DNA from: Parachlorella kessleri | Taxonomy: Eukaryota; Chlorophyta; Trebouxiophyceae; Chlorellales; Chlorellaceae | Length of the DNA: 24,689 bases | Direction of reading: 5' to 3' | Assembly (NCBI GenBank): GCA_001598975.1 | Contig: BBXU01000950.1 | Coordinates: 1 to 24,689, forward strand | Part shown: positions 1 to 8,769 of the stretch, in pieces | Numbering within the stretch: the stretch's first letter is position 1 | How the letters are laid out: each line of letters opens with the position of its first letter | Program-made: the position numbers and the translations under genes | The notes under the pieces: model-generated | Told to the model about the DNA's origin: nothing | What the model saw: the letters and a program-made list of their open reading frames with translations, nothing else | Databases searched by the model: none

Positions 1-1213
1 ATGTGCTGCATGTGATGTACCAGCCAGTCTTGCAGCACACCAAGGGCAGAGGCACACCAGGTAGCACCAGCAGTCGGTCACTCACCCAGCAGGCGCTTGC
101 CAGTGCCAATGTTGATGGCGGCATCATTTGTCTGCAGCAGCACAAACAAGGTGTCACAGGTCATGCCCGATGGCACTGAGGCAGGGATCTGGCTTGTTGC
201 TCGACCATGTGAGGATGCTCAAATCGACAGAGCCTCGACCAAGCCACAGGTGGCGAGCGCCCTGCCAATCCCCAGAGGCATTCAGTGCTCACCACTGCGT
301 TGGTGCCGATGACGGCGTTGTTGTTGGCCTGGGCCGCCTGGTTGATCATAGCGTTGATGTTGGCGAAAGGGTCGGGGCTGGGGCTGGCTGCTGCTTCAAA
401 GAAAGGCAGCACGCATGGTCAGCAGTGGTACTTCATGTAAAAAGCTGTGGGGTGGGATGGCAAGCCAACTAGCTGCATTGCATCGCCGGCGTTGCGACAT
501 GACTTGCCACCCGTCGGGCAGCAGACCAAGGGCAGAGGCACACCAGGTAGCACCAGCAGTCGGTCACTCACCCAGCAGGCGCTTGCCGGTGCCAATGTTG
601 ATGGCGGCATCATTTGTCTGCAGCAGCACAGACAGGATGTCGTGTCAAGTACAATGGCACTGAAGCGAGCGGGCTTGCTGCTCTACCCATTTTTGGATGC
701 TCAACTGGACGACCTCTTGCCAGAGGTACAGGTGACGAGCGCCCTGCCATTCCCCAGAGGACCCCAGTGCTCACCGCTGTGTTGGTGCCAATGACGGCGT
801 TGTTGTTTGCCTGGGCCGCCTGGTTGATCACGGCATTGATGTTGGCGAAAGGATCGGGGCTGGGGCTGGCTGCTGCGCAATGCAAGGCAGCACTCAGGTC
901 GAGAGGTTACAGCCAGGTTAATCATTAAATGAGCTGTTCCAAATCTGCTTCATGCACGGAAGGCTTGGCAGGCTAATACAATGCACAATGCTCCCTAGCA
1001 TGTCTACAAGCATCAGGTCGAACAGTGCCGCGACTTTGTAGTTGAAGCAGGATGGGCTTGTAAAGGGTAGCAGCTGCCCTTGTGTGACTTGCAGGCCACT
1101 GACTACTATGATCATAAGATGAGATAACCAGCATCCTTACCAGTAGCCATGCAGCAGGTCATGAAAGCCAGAAGGCTGGCCAGCAGCCCCACAGTAGCAA
1201 GGGCCTTGCACAT
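1..1213 (-). CDS. Secreted tandem-module protein, possible multi-copy peptide precursor (3' end outside window)
   Basis: I do not recognise the family. Exons on the minus strand: 1213-1141, 872-775, 617-572, 390-293, 131-86; the next exon lies beyond base 1. Exon 1 starts at an ATG in the context CAACCATGTG and encodes a typical signal peptide of 24 codons: Met-Cys-Lys, a hydrophobic core rich in Leu/Ala (GLLASLLAF), then small residues. It ends in phase 1. The remaining exons form two copies of one module of 48 residues. Each module is AASPSPDPFANIN..., an Asn/Ala/Gln-rich middle, then NDAAINIGTGKRLL. The first exon of each pair is 98 nt and the second is 46 nt in both copies. The modules have no cysteine and differ at three residues (Val/Met, Thr/Ala, Ala/Val). 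The protein probably enters the secretory pathway. The GKR motif in each module could be a dibasic cleavage plus amidation site. Alternatively this is a repetitive wall or matrix protein. Introns all fit GT-AG, and every phase agrees. Confidence 0.72.
86..390 (-). repeat. Module copy B (exons 390-293 and 131-86)
   Basis: This is the second repeat unit, with the same exon lengths (98 and 46 nt) and the same 1-0-1 phase pattern as copy A. Bases 1-85 match the intron that follows copy A. A further module is therefore likely to the left of the window, but this cannot be seen. Confidence 0.8.
572..872 (-). repeat. Module copy A (exons 872-775 and 617-572)
   Basis: This is the first repeat unit of the secreted protein. 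It enters in phase 1 and leaves in phase 1, so it can be inserted or lost without disturbing the frame. The 157-nt intron inside it (774-618) and the following intron are also largely shared with copy B. The genomic period between copies is about 486-492 bp. The stretch around the exon 2 donor (about 527-590) is nearly identical to about 40-104, suggesting recent duplication or gene conversion. Confidence 0.8.
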
Positions 1214-2173
1214 GGTTGCTGGGTTGTAAGGCTAGCTGCTGTAAGCTGCTGCTGGTCAAGCCTTGGGCTGAAGGTGAGTTGTTGGTGCTGTGCCATGGCC
1301 TTCTGCAGGCTCCTTTCATACCTGCGGCGTTGGAAGGGGGCTGAAGGAGCCACAGGGAGCGTCAAGAAGACTCAGGAAGTTGCAAATGACAGACAGAAGT
1401 GGCCATCGACTTCATGTGCCTGGCAAGAAGCCAGCTCGGTAGCCGACCTGCGCGGCCCAGCACATTGTGCAGAGCCTTGTGTTGTGCATGGCCCATGGCA
1501 TGGCCTGGTACAAGGCCCTATCACATGTGCTAAACTTATCAGGATAATCCACACAGTGCTCCGGCTTGGCTCAGGAAACGTTTTGCTATAATTATGTAGG
1601 TTGGTGGCCGCCAGGGTGAGCGTTGGCTATTATGACGTTCAGTGTTTGCCTCCAAGTTGTGGCCTCACTATTTACACAACCACCCCATGCAACCACCCAG
1701 CATCCAGAAGAACCTTCTCCAGGTGCATGAGTAGCTGCAAAGGTTTCCTGAAACCTGCCTACAATATTGCTGCCTGCTCACGGCTTCTGGCTCCTTTCTG
1801 AGGCCCATATGGCCACAGAGGTGACCAGTCTGACCTGAGAGATGCAACCCATAACATTCTGAAGGGTAACAACCCAAGCGCCCTGCGTGCGGTTGGGGCC
1901 GCCCTGGGGCGGCGCACAGCTGCACATGCCACGTACGCAACCACCGGCAGCATGGGGGCCAGATACTTCCCAATGCCTGCAATGCTGTGATGGTTGTCTA
2001 CGACGCCAGCGTCAGTTCCCCACAAAGACCAAGACTGAATAAGACATGAAGTACAATTAGTTTGTGGCACCAAGGAGGCGGAAAAATGCGTCACAGACTC
2101 TCACACCACCTGCTACAAGCGTGTTGCAGATACACTCAAAGGCCAGCGTCAGTGCATCATCAAATGTGCAGGG
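1214..2173. other. Intergenic: 3' region of GT61 copy 1 and upstream region of the secreted protein
   Basis: No convincing coding exon is seen here. The chlorophyte polyadenylation signal TGTAA occurs on the minus strand at 1676-1672, about 500 nt after the GT61 copy 1 stop; this would give a 3' UTR of usual length for a green alga. An ATG on the minus strand at 1296 opens a short frame that overlaps the ATG at 1213 out of frame, and would be an upstream ORF if it is transcribed. No clear TATA box was identified for the secreted gene. Confidence 0.4.
1672..1676 (-). terminator. Candidate TGTAA polyadenylation signal of GT61 copy 1
   Basis: The pentamer TGTAA, the usual poly(A) signal of volvocalean algae, lies on the minus strand about 500 nt past the stop codon at 2176-2174. 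It is the only such match noted in this intergenic stretch, but a 5-base match is weak evidence. Confidence 0.35.
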
Positions 2174-5100
2174 CTAGGCTGCGGTCCCATCGAGCGCACC
2201 CACGGCTTGGGCCAGGTTCTCCAGTGCCACCTCCACCTTTGGCCGCAGCAAGTCAAAGTCCAGCAGCAAGGTCATGCCCCAGTGGAACCACCCAAAGCAC
2301 TCCTTGCCGCTGATGCCCCGCTCCTCCGTCCGCCAGGTGGGGCACTTCCAGTCCTCCACCAGCATGCGCTTCTCCGTCTCATTAAAAGTGTACCACCGTG
2401 AGCCAGGCCGCATGATCACCTGCAGGGCAGAAAGAAAGGGAGAACCACGCCATCAAACAGCTGCATCCAGTTGACAGTCTCCCAGGTTGATCAATGTAGT
2501 CCAATCCCCCGCATCTAGTAGCCACCAGGGCCGGTGAGGTGGCAGGCTAGCGCTCCTCCAGTTGCAAGCCGGCAGCCCGCACATCAAGGCCCACGAGCAC
2601 ATCGCAGGGGCAAGGCAAGCAGCCACACAGGGAACACCGGGGTGCAGGGCAGGCACAGCCGCAAGTGTCCCTACTCACATCTGGCTTGAAGAACACCTTG
2701 GTGCGGTCATTGTTGACCAGGACATCCAGGCCCAGCTGCAGGCTGAAAGCCTTGCGGATGCCCTGCACCCAGATGTGCTGGTCGGTCGGGTCCTCCACCA
2801 CCCACTGGACAATCTCCAGCGCCTGGGCACCCTGCAGGCAGTGAGGTGCCACAGGGGGGCACCGCATTACTTGACTATCGACTACTCTAGCCAACTCTAG
2901 TCCAGTCGTACAAGCATACGTGCTTGCCGGCGGTGGTGGATCCAGAGCCCAAACGTCACTCGTAGCCCCAGTAGTAGTTCGGCGTCACACACGCCATTGC
3001 AAAGCATCTACAGAAGAACATCAGCAAAAAGGGGCGGGAGCACAAGGTGCGAAGGAGCTGCGGCAGCCAGCCTGCCTCCTGCCTCTGACGGCTTTTAAGC
3101 CCGACACACCTTGGGGAGGAAGAAGACGTGTGCCATGCTGGCGCCGTGTGGCCACATGTAGATGCTCGTGTTCCACATCACCTCCGCCTGCTCCCTGCAG
3201 TATACCGCATCGCACGTTGGCGCAGGCGCCGTCATGACACGAGCCTCAGCATAGCATTCAATACAGGGCAGGGACGAGGCGCGACATGTTGCGATTCTCA
3301 TGCACCGCTGGTTCGTGCAGGACGCAGAAGGCCAAGGACGACAGCTCGTGATCACAGCTGCTGGCAGTGTTGCTGCAAACACACTCCCTAGCTAGCTAGC
3401 TAGCTAGCTTCGGCCGGCCGGCCGGCCACCCAAACATACCTGAGGGTCCCCTCCAGGTACACCACATCCACCTCCACGTTGCCCAGCCTGGCCTGGACAG
3501 CCGGCATCCTCATGATCTGGCGCTTGAGCCGGTCGGCATTTAGGATGTGGCGCCCGTCCTCGTAGTGGCGGTTCACAAACGTGATGCGCACCGGGTCTAC
3601 AGGTGCCTGCCAGGGTGACACAGGGCACCCGTCAAAGCAAGCTTAGCACACCGTCCCTGCCCCCTTGAAGTGACCCTTGTCTCGGTCACCCCAGGTAGTG
3701 CGTGAGAGGAGGAGAGACTCATACAAACCGGCTATTAATTGCCGCTGTTCTGGTGGGTTCGAGGTTTAGGCAAGGTCAACCCACCACGGCATTGACAAAG
3801 TCGTAGCCCATGCATTCCGCCACGCGTGTGCGGAAGGAGTGCATGTACTCCGCGGGTGGCGGGTCATGAAACCGCTCCATCCACCTGCACAGTCCTTGTG
3901 ATGCTGTTGCCCGACAGGGGACGGGGAACCTAGGCTGCTGAACTTGGTGGGAAGCAAGTGCGGAGCACAGCCAGGACGAATTGGTCGGGGCCACCAGCAG
4001 TAGAGACAAGCTGTGTTTACCAAATGCTCAGGTGGTGAATAGTGATGCTGGATTGCCACGTAGGCGGAGGCTTTCTGAAAGATCACAGCCCAGGCAGTGT
4101 GTGCCACTCACTCTGGCCGCTTCTGGTGATAGAACCTGACATGCCTGGGAAGCCCCACAACCGCCTTCTTGAGCAGCAGCGCCTGCAGCAGCCCATGTAT
4201 GTGTGTTACACATCAGGCTCTTCTGGCACCGCTCAGCGACGGCGGCCACCACCCCTGTCCCGACATTTCTCGAACACAGTCACAACCCGCAGCATGCGCA
4301 GCGCATGACCCCGTCACTACACCTTTCCTCTCAGCACCCTCGTCGCCTCACCTGGCCTTCCTCAACAGTGACATCATATATGTTCTTCACTGGGTGTGGA
4401 GTGATGCAGCGGAAGAGCTCTTGGATGGAGGGCGGCAGCCGGTACTTGAGTGAGCTGTCCAAGCTAGGGTCCTTGTATTGCACCCAATACAGCCGAAGGT
4501 TGTCCTGCTTCTGCACCAGCAAACGCCAGTGAAGGGTATATAAGGACCACCAGCTACTACACAGCCTCCTCGTGGTCTTATTGCAGCCATGGTGCTAGTA
4601 GTGTCAAGTGCGGCCACCCAAGGCACTGATCCCGCGACCCGGGCGCACACAAAACTGCAGGCCCCAGTGCGTCCGGCCGTGCGCACCCCCTAATAACTTC
4701 GATTCCCCCACCTTGTACTGGCAGCGGTTGAGGTACTTGCACAGCACGTAGTGCACCGTGGGGGTGATCTCGGTGAACAGGTGGTAAAAGTTGACGGCCT
4801 GCTGCTGGTGGAACAAGCCAGCCTCCTCCACCTCCGTCACCTGAAACCAAGCCTCATGTGCTTGTATCACATGTCACACTGCTGTGTTAAGAGGGGAACC
4901 GTACATGCCAGGCAGCTCACAGAGGGTTCTGTGCACTACTATGTAGCAAGCAGTACTAACAGTCCTGCAAGCAAGCAGGAAAGTGCTACTCCTGTACGTC
5001 TGTCTGCCCAAGATGAGAGGACAGCCATAGCGGTGCTTGCAAGCCTGCGCCATAAGGAAGAATTCTGGTTGGCTTACCTCATCGATGACGACTCCAAGCT

Positions 5101-6131
5101 CATCTGGTTTCACCACATTGATGCGCAGCAGTTGGTCCCCCTCATAGTCCCGCTCCCAGCTTATCAGCACCTGGTGCAAGAGGTATGTATGTAGCAGGGT
5201 ATTACACGAGGAACAAGAACTGCCACAGGCCAACAACCCCTTTCAGCTGCCTGGACGGTGAAGGGCTTGTGCCGCCTCCCTTACACTGGCTGCTGGTGGG
5301 GCGGGCACTTACACAGGGCGCAGAGTCAGCAATGGTTCCGCATTCTAGCACGTGTTCCCGCTCAAGCCTGACAGTGTATACAAGTCTGCAGCTCTGCCAG
5401 GTACCTGGGGAAGAGTGATGTTGCTGGCCGAAACATAGTAAAGGGAGTTGTTGTACACTAGCAGGTTCTTGAACAGACATAAGCGTTGGTCAGAGTAGCT
5501 TGGATGCTCCTCGTAGCACTGCAAGGGGAGGTGCATGCGGCCACATGTCGGCAGGGTCATGCTTGGCTTAAGACCAACAACCGGCATCCACAGGTTTGCC
5601 GCGGATCCACTCCCTCATCTCTCAAAGGTGTGCTAACGAACCTCATGGGTAGACTCCACCGACACCTGCGGAAAGCAAAACCAGATCTCTGTTTGTGAAT
5701 CTAAGACCCCAAGCATCCGCCCCGTTTTGTACGCTCCTTCCTCTCACCTGGCAGCTTGATAGGTAGAATTGCAGCAAGACTAAAGTGAGGAGAAGAGGGG
5801 TACGGCGGTGCATCTGCTACCTGTGGCCACTAAGCATGCTCCAAGAGTATCCAATCCCTAGCTACACTACAGCCTACCCTACTGTTACTATTGCACTCTG
5901 CGATTAGGGAGCTCTTCCTGGTGACATGGCATGACCCTGCTTACGTGGACTTACGTGGAGCCAACGAATGACCCGCTAGTAGGCGTGCCACTTACTTGCA
6001 GTGTAATGGCCTGTCTTATGCAGGGTACCTCACACATTCCTTGTTGTTTGTAGTACAGCGTGACAGTCCACAGGAGAATGACACATATCAATAGCTGCCT
6101 AGGAGTTTGCACACCAAGGGGGGTTGTAAGC
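2174..6131 (-). CDS. GT61-family glycosyltransferase, copy 1 (type II membrane protein)
   Basis: Exons: 6131-5996 (start unresolved), 5518-5405, 5170-5078, 4840-4712, 4510-4352, 4182-4112, 3884-3785, 3606-3440, 3194-3110, 2831-2679, 2419-2174 (stop TAG). All phases fit, giving about 490 residues. The N-terminal exon holds one hydrophobic segment (LLICVILLWTV), as expected for a Golgi/ER signal anchor. GT61 (DUF563) signatures follow: GLFHQQ, then NFYHLFTEITPTVHYV; later RITFVNRHYEDGRHILN, and the hallmark MWPHGASMAHVFFLP, equivalent to the HGAGLTH-type motif of plant beta-1,2-xylosyltransferases and EOGT. The likely role is transfer of a sugar from a nucleotide sugar to secretory glycoproteins or polysaccharide. 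Donor and acceptor cannot be assigned. A phase-2 acceptor at 6132 suggests a further 5' exon, since no ATG lies in frame upstream of the hydrophobic segment. The C-terminal part after the HGA motif (CFGWFHWGM...) is conserved with copy 2 but is not one I know elsewhere. Confidence 0.82.
3388..3427. repeat. Adjacent palindromic simple repeats (AGCT)n and (CCGG)n
   Basis: A run of CTAG/AGCT units at 3388-3409 is followed by GGCC units at 3412-3427. Each is fully self-complementary. They sit in GT61 copy 1, in the intron just 12 nt after the donor of exon 3606-3440. Confidence 0.95.
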
Positions 6132-6464
6132 CTGCAAAAGATAGAAGCGTCACACACAAAGAGGCCACTAGAGACCTAATGTTATGGCTGGTTTATAAGG
6201 ACCACACTGTTGCTGAGAAATTAAGAATCACGCACATACAAGAACGAGCTGCCTAGGTCCAGCAGTCGAAACAGATATGACGTCTTGCTAGGTGGTCAAT
6301 ATAAAGGGTACGAGTAGGATCAAGCGGTCATAGCTGAAGGCCACAAGTGCCACATCAAAGCAGCCAGGTTAACGGCCATGCAGCCTTGCGACAGGGCAAC
6401 TACACAACAAACCCTATGGACGGCTAAGCCTTGTCTATGTATGATCACAACATAGCGCCCCATG
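6132..6464. other. Short gap between transporter 3' end and GT61 copy 1
   Basis: About 330 bp separate the transporter stop from the first supported GT61 exon. This gap must hold the transporter 3' UTR plus the promoter, 5' UTR and probably the first coding exon of GT61 copy 1. Candidate ATGs on the minus strand (for example in TGTATGTGCG near 6237) do not join to the phase-2 acceptor at 6132 through a good donor. The transporter stop itself sits in GTGTAAC, so a TGTAA pentamer overlaps it. Confidence 0.35.
6192..6197 (-). promoter_or_regulatory. TATA-like element upstream of GT61 copy 1
   Basis: TATAAA reads on the minus strand about 60 nt before the first supported GT61 copy 1 exon, in the short gap after the transporter stop codon. 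The start codon is not known, so the link is only positional. It could equally be inside a first intron. Confidence 0.22.
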
Positions 6465-8251
6465 TTACACCTGCTCCGTTTCTGAAGCCTTGAGCGTGAG
6501 GACATCCTCCATTGTCGCTTGCCGCAGGGTTCCAAAGTTGCCGCCAGACATTGCGTTGACGGGCTTGAAGGGGAAGACTGGTATGATTTGCTGCAAGTAG
6601 CAACAAGAGCACGGTCGCAGAAGCATCGTCGCTCGACAACTGCTGACGCATTTACTCTGCCTGCTCTCCTCACATCAGCGACAACATAAGGCATGCCCGT
6701 CGGCGTGGCCTTGTCTCTCTGGCAGCAAGGGCAGCGCCCTTCCAGCGCCGCCGCAGCTAGAGCAATCCCAATATCGTTGCCCTGGGTGACCCACCTTCCC
6801 ATACACCTCTCTGCTCAAGGCAGCGAAGCCGTCGTAGAAGGCGATGAACGCGACCAGCCAGCCCCAGGCCCCAGCAAACTTCATCCAGTTGCGGTGGGTA
6901 TCCTGGGGCTGGCCGCCGGCAAGGAAGAAGAATAGGAGCGCCAGAGAGCTGGAGTTGAACAGACCGCAGCACAAACGAATCTGAAAGTCAGCAGGGCCGT
7001 GGGGCAGCAAGGCGAGACACGGCAGCAACAAACAGGGATCGAGCAGTGTTGCAGGAAACAAGGCGAGAGAATGCGTGATTCACTCTGGTAGGAGCTGAGG
7101 GGTCGAACAAAGAGAGCAAACAACCTGGTTAGCGGAAGGCCTAGGGAGCGACGACCCAGTGGCTTGAGCATGCATGCCTTTGCCCGCCAGCTAGGACTCA
7201 CCAAAAGAGGGAACTTGTGACAAGGTTCATTGAGAACGTGCAGAGCCACAGGAGCAGCGTGACAATGCCCCAGAGTATGAGCTGCAGCAGCGCAGCAGGC
7301 GAGGGTGTCAGGGGATGCCCGCGATCGTCAGGCGAAACTTGTCAATACGGTTAGGCAAGACAGATACTAGTGCTGGCAGGTGTAGAGCCCTAGTAAGCAT
7401 GCCCGCGACTGACAATGACCTTCAGGCTCACAGGGGAGGCCTCAGGTGGATGCGAGAAGCCTCACCATTGTGCGCTCGCCAGACACTGGCCCTGCCACGG
7501 GTGCCTTGTATGTGATGGTCCCGTCCGCAGCTGTGGCCGAGATTTGCGGTGTGACGCCATTCACAACAGTCTTGATGGTATTGAAGTATGCCAAGCCCAT
7601 CCAGAAAGCCCCATAAGAAGAGAAGGCGACGGTACCAAATGTATTCTTTCGCTGATACTCCAGAATGCCCGCTATAAGCTGTGCCAGGCCGCCATAGAAC
7701 ATACCATACCCCATCACCAAGCCAGACACACCAGTGGGGCCATCAGCCACAGTGGTGTACTGGCCCTGCACAAGGAGTAAGCCAGTGGTGGACTGTCGAA
7801 CTGAAGTGCCCAGTTACGAGCTTGTTGCACGGGAGGTGCCACTCCTCCTTCCCGGCGAGGGATGCTGCTAGTCAGGAGGGGTGGTGATGCAGGCACTGGC
7901 CAGCCCAAGCCTATCCGACCAACCTGGAGCAATGCTGTTGTGAGAGCAAATGCGAATAGCCCCAGGGGACCTGCAAACATTATAGTCCCGGCAGGGGTGT
8001 TGAAGGACGTGGACTGCCTGAGCCTGGGTTGCACAGTAACACCCAAAAGAAACGCACGTGTGGCCCTGCGTGGAGGTTACGCCGAAGGCTAATCGGAAGA
8101 AATATCTATGGCCTTTCTAGCACTCACCAACGTTGGAGGTGGCCGGAATTATTCGGACCGTGCCATCATGGAACAAGTCACTCCTTCCCAACCTTGCGTC
8201 AAGCAGCTGCAGTGCCCTCTCTATCCTTTGGGCGTCACTGACGGTTGTCAT
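6465..8251 (-). CDS. GPR1/FUN34/YaaH (AceTr) family acetate/organic-anion transporter
   Basis: Exons: 8251-8128, about 8013-7924, 7765-7466, 7281-7202, 6948-6795, 6590-6465 (stop TAA); about 290 residues. The family is recognised from [13 protein letters not shown] in helix 1, [20 protein letters not shown] in helix 2, the [14 protein letters not shown] segment in helix 3, [27 protein letters not shown], and [19 protein letters not shown] in the last helix. Six membrane helices are expected. Family members move acetate or succinate with protons, or release ammonium or acetate; in Chlamydomonas the GFY proteins are linked to acetate use. The substrate here is inferred only. The 6948 acceptor was chosen over one at 6980 because only it avoids a TGA at the junction and keeps the frame of the last helix. 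The 8128 donor (phase 1) does not match the exon 2 acceptor frame, so the N-terminal junction is uncertain. The charged N- and C-terminal tails are probably cytosolic. Confidence 0.85.
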
Positions 8252-8402
8252 GCTATAGCGTCGAGAGCTGAGACTGCCACTAAAAGCGGCGGCTGAGGAG
8301 TACACGGGAAACAGCTAGATATGTTTGGGTTCAGTGCAGCAACTGATAGTATTCAGTGTCAGAAAGGCTGGTCGGTGTAAGTCAAAGCTGTCCCTTTAAG
8401 AA

Positions 8403-8442
8403 CGTAGCGTCGCCAGGAGGCGACGTAGCGTCGCCAGTTGGC
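8403..8442. repeat. 21-bp direct repeat with nested hairpins
   Basis: CGTAGCGTCGCCAG occurs at 8403-8416 and again at 8424-8437, with a period of 21 bp. Between and over them, GTCGCC (8409-8414) and GGCGAC (8419-8424) form an inverted repeat with a 4-base loop. GCCA (8433-8436) and TGGC (8439-8442) form another. It lies about 150 bp upstream of the transporter ATG. Confidence 0.7.
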
Positions 8443-8658
8443 AAAGCATGCTCAGCAAGGCGCAACAATGAGCTTCATATCTCATTTCTGACCCCAACAC
8501 CCCAAAACTGCCCATGTCAGGGCGCCGATGTAAGACATGCTCCCCCATAGCCACATACAAGGTAAGCCACCACCAACCACGCCCCGGGAGCTATGTAGAC
8601 CACCTGGACCCCAGCTGCGCCCATGCCAGCGTCTGCCCAGCTTCCCATGCAGCTTCCT

Positions 8659-8683
8659 GCTGTGGCTGCGACGCAGCCACAGC
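8659..8683. repeat. Perfect 12-bp inverted repeat (hairpin) after GT61 copy 2
   Basis: The arms 8659-8670 (GCTGTGGCTGCG) and 8672-8683 (CGCAGCCACAGC) are exact reverse complements around a single base at 8671. On the minus strand this is about 90 nt past the GT61 copy 2 stop, so it would be a very stable stem in the 3' UTR. Confidence 0.85.
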
Positions 8684-8769
8684 GTCGCAGCCCGCCCAGC
8701 AGGCTGTCACTGCTGCCCACTCGCTGGGCTTGCTTTCCCCAGTCACCTCAGCGACTGCCGCTGGTCCCG

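Larger units (their letters stand above)
8252..8769. other. Intergenic: transporter upstream region and GT61 copy 2 3' region
   Basis: No coding exon is seen. The stretch contains a perfect 12-bp inverted repeat (8659-8683) and a 21-bp direct repeat with internal hairpin (8403-8437), listed separately. No TGTAA pentamer was found on the minus strand after the GT61 copy 2 stop, so its poly(A) site is not placed. Confidence 0.5.

Noticed and set aside
6320..6802. 160-codon minus-strand open frame over the transporter 3' end
   Set aside because: It is in the wrong frame for the conserved last helix and tail of the transporter, and crosses a clear CTACTTGCAG acceptor at 6591.
6949..6980. Alternative transporter exon start at 6980 (acceptor TGACTTTCAG)
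   Set aside because: Joining it to the phase-2 donor at 7202 makes an in-frame TGA. The acceptor at 6949 restores a continuous hydrophobic helix ([18 protein letters not shown]).
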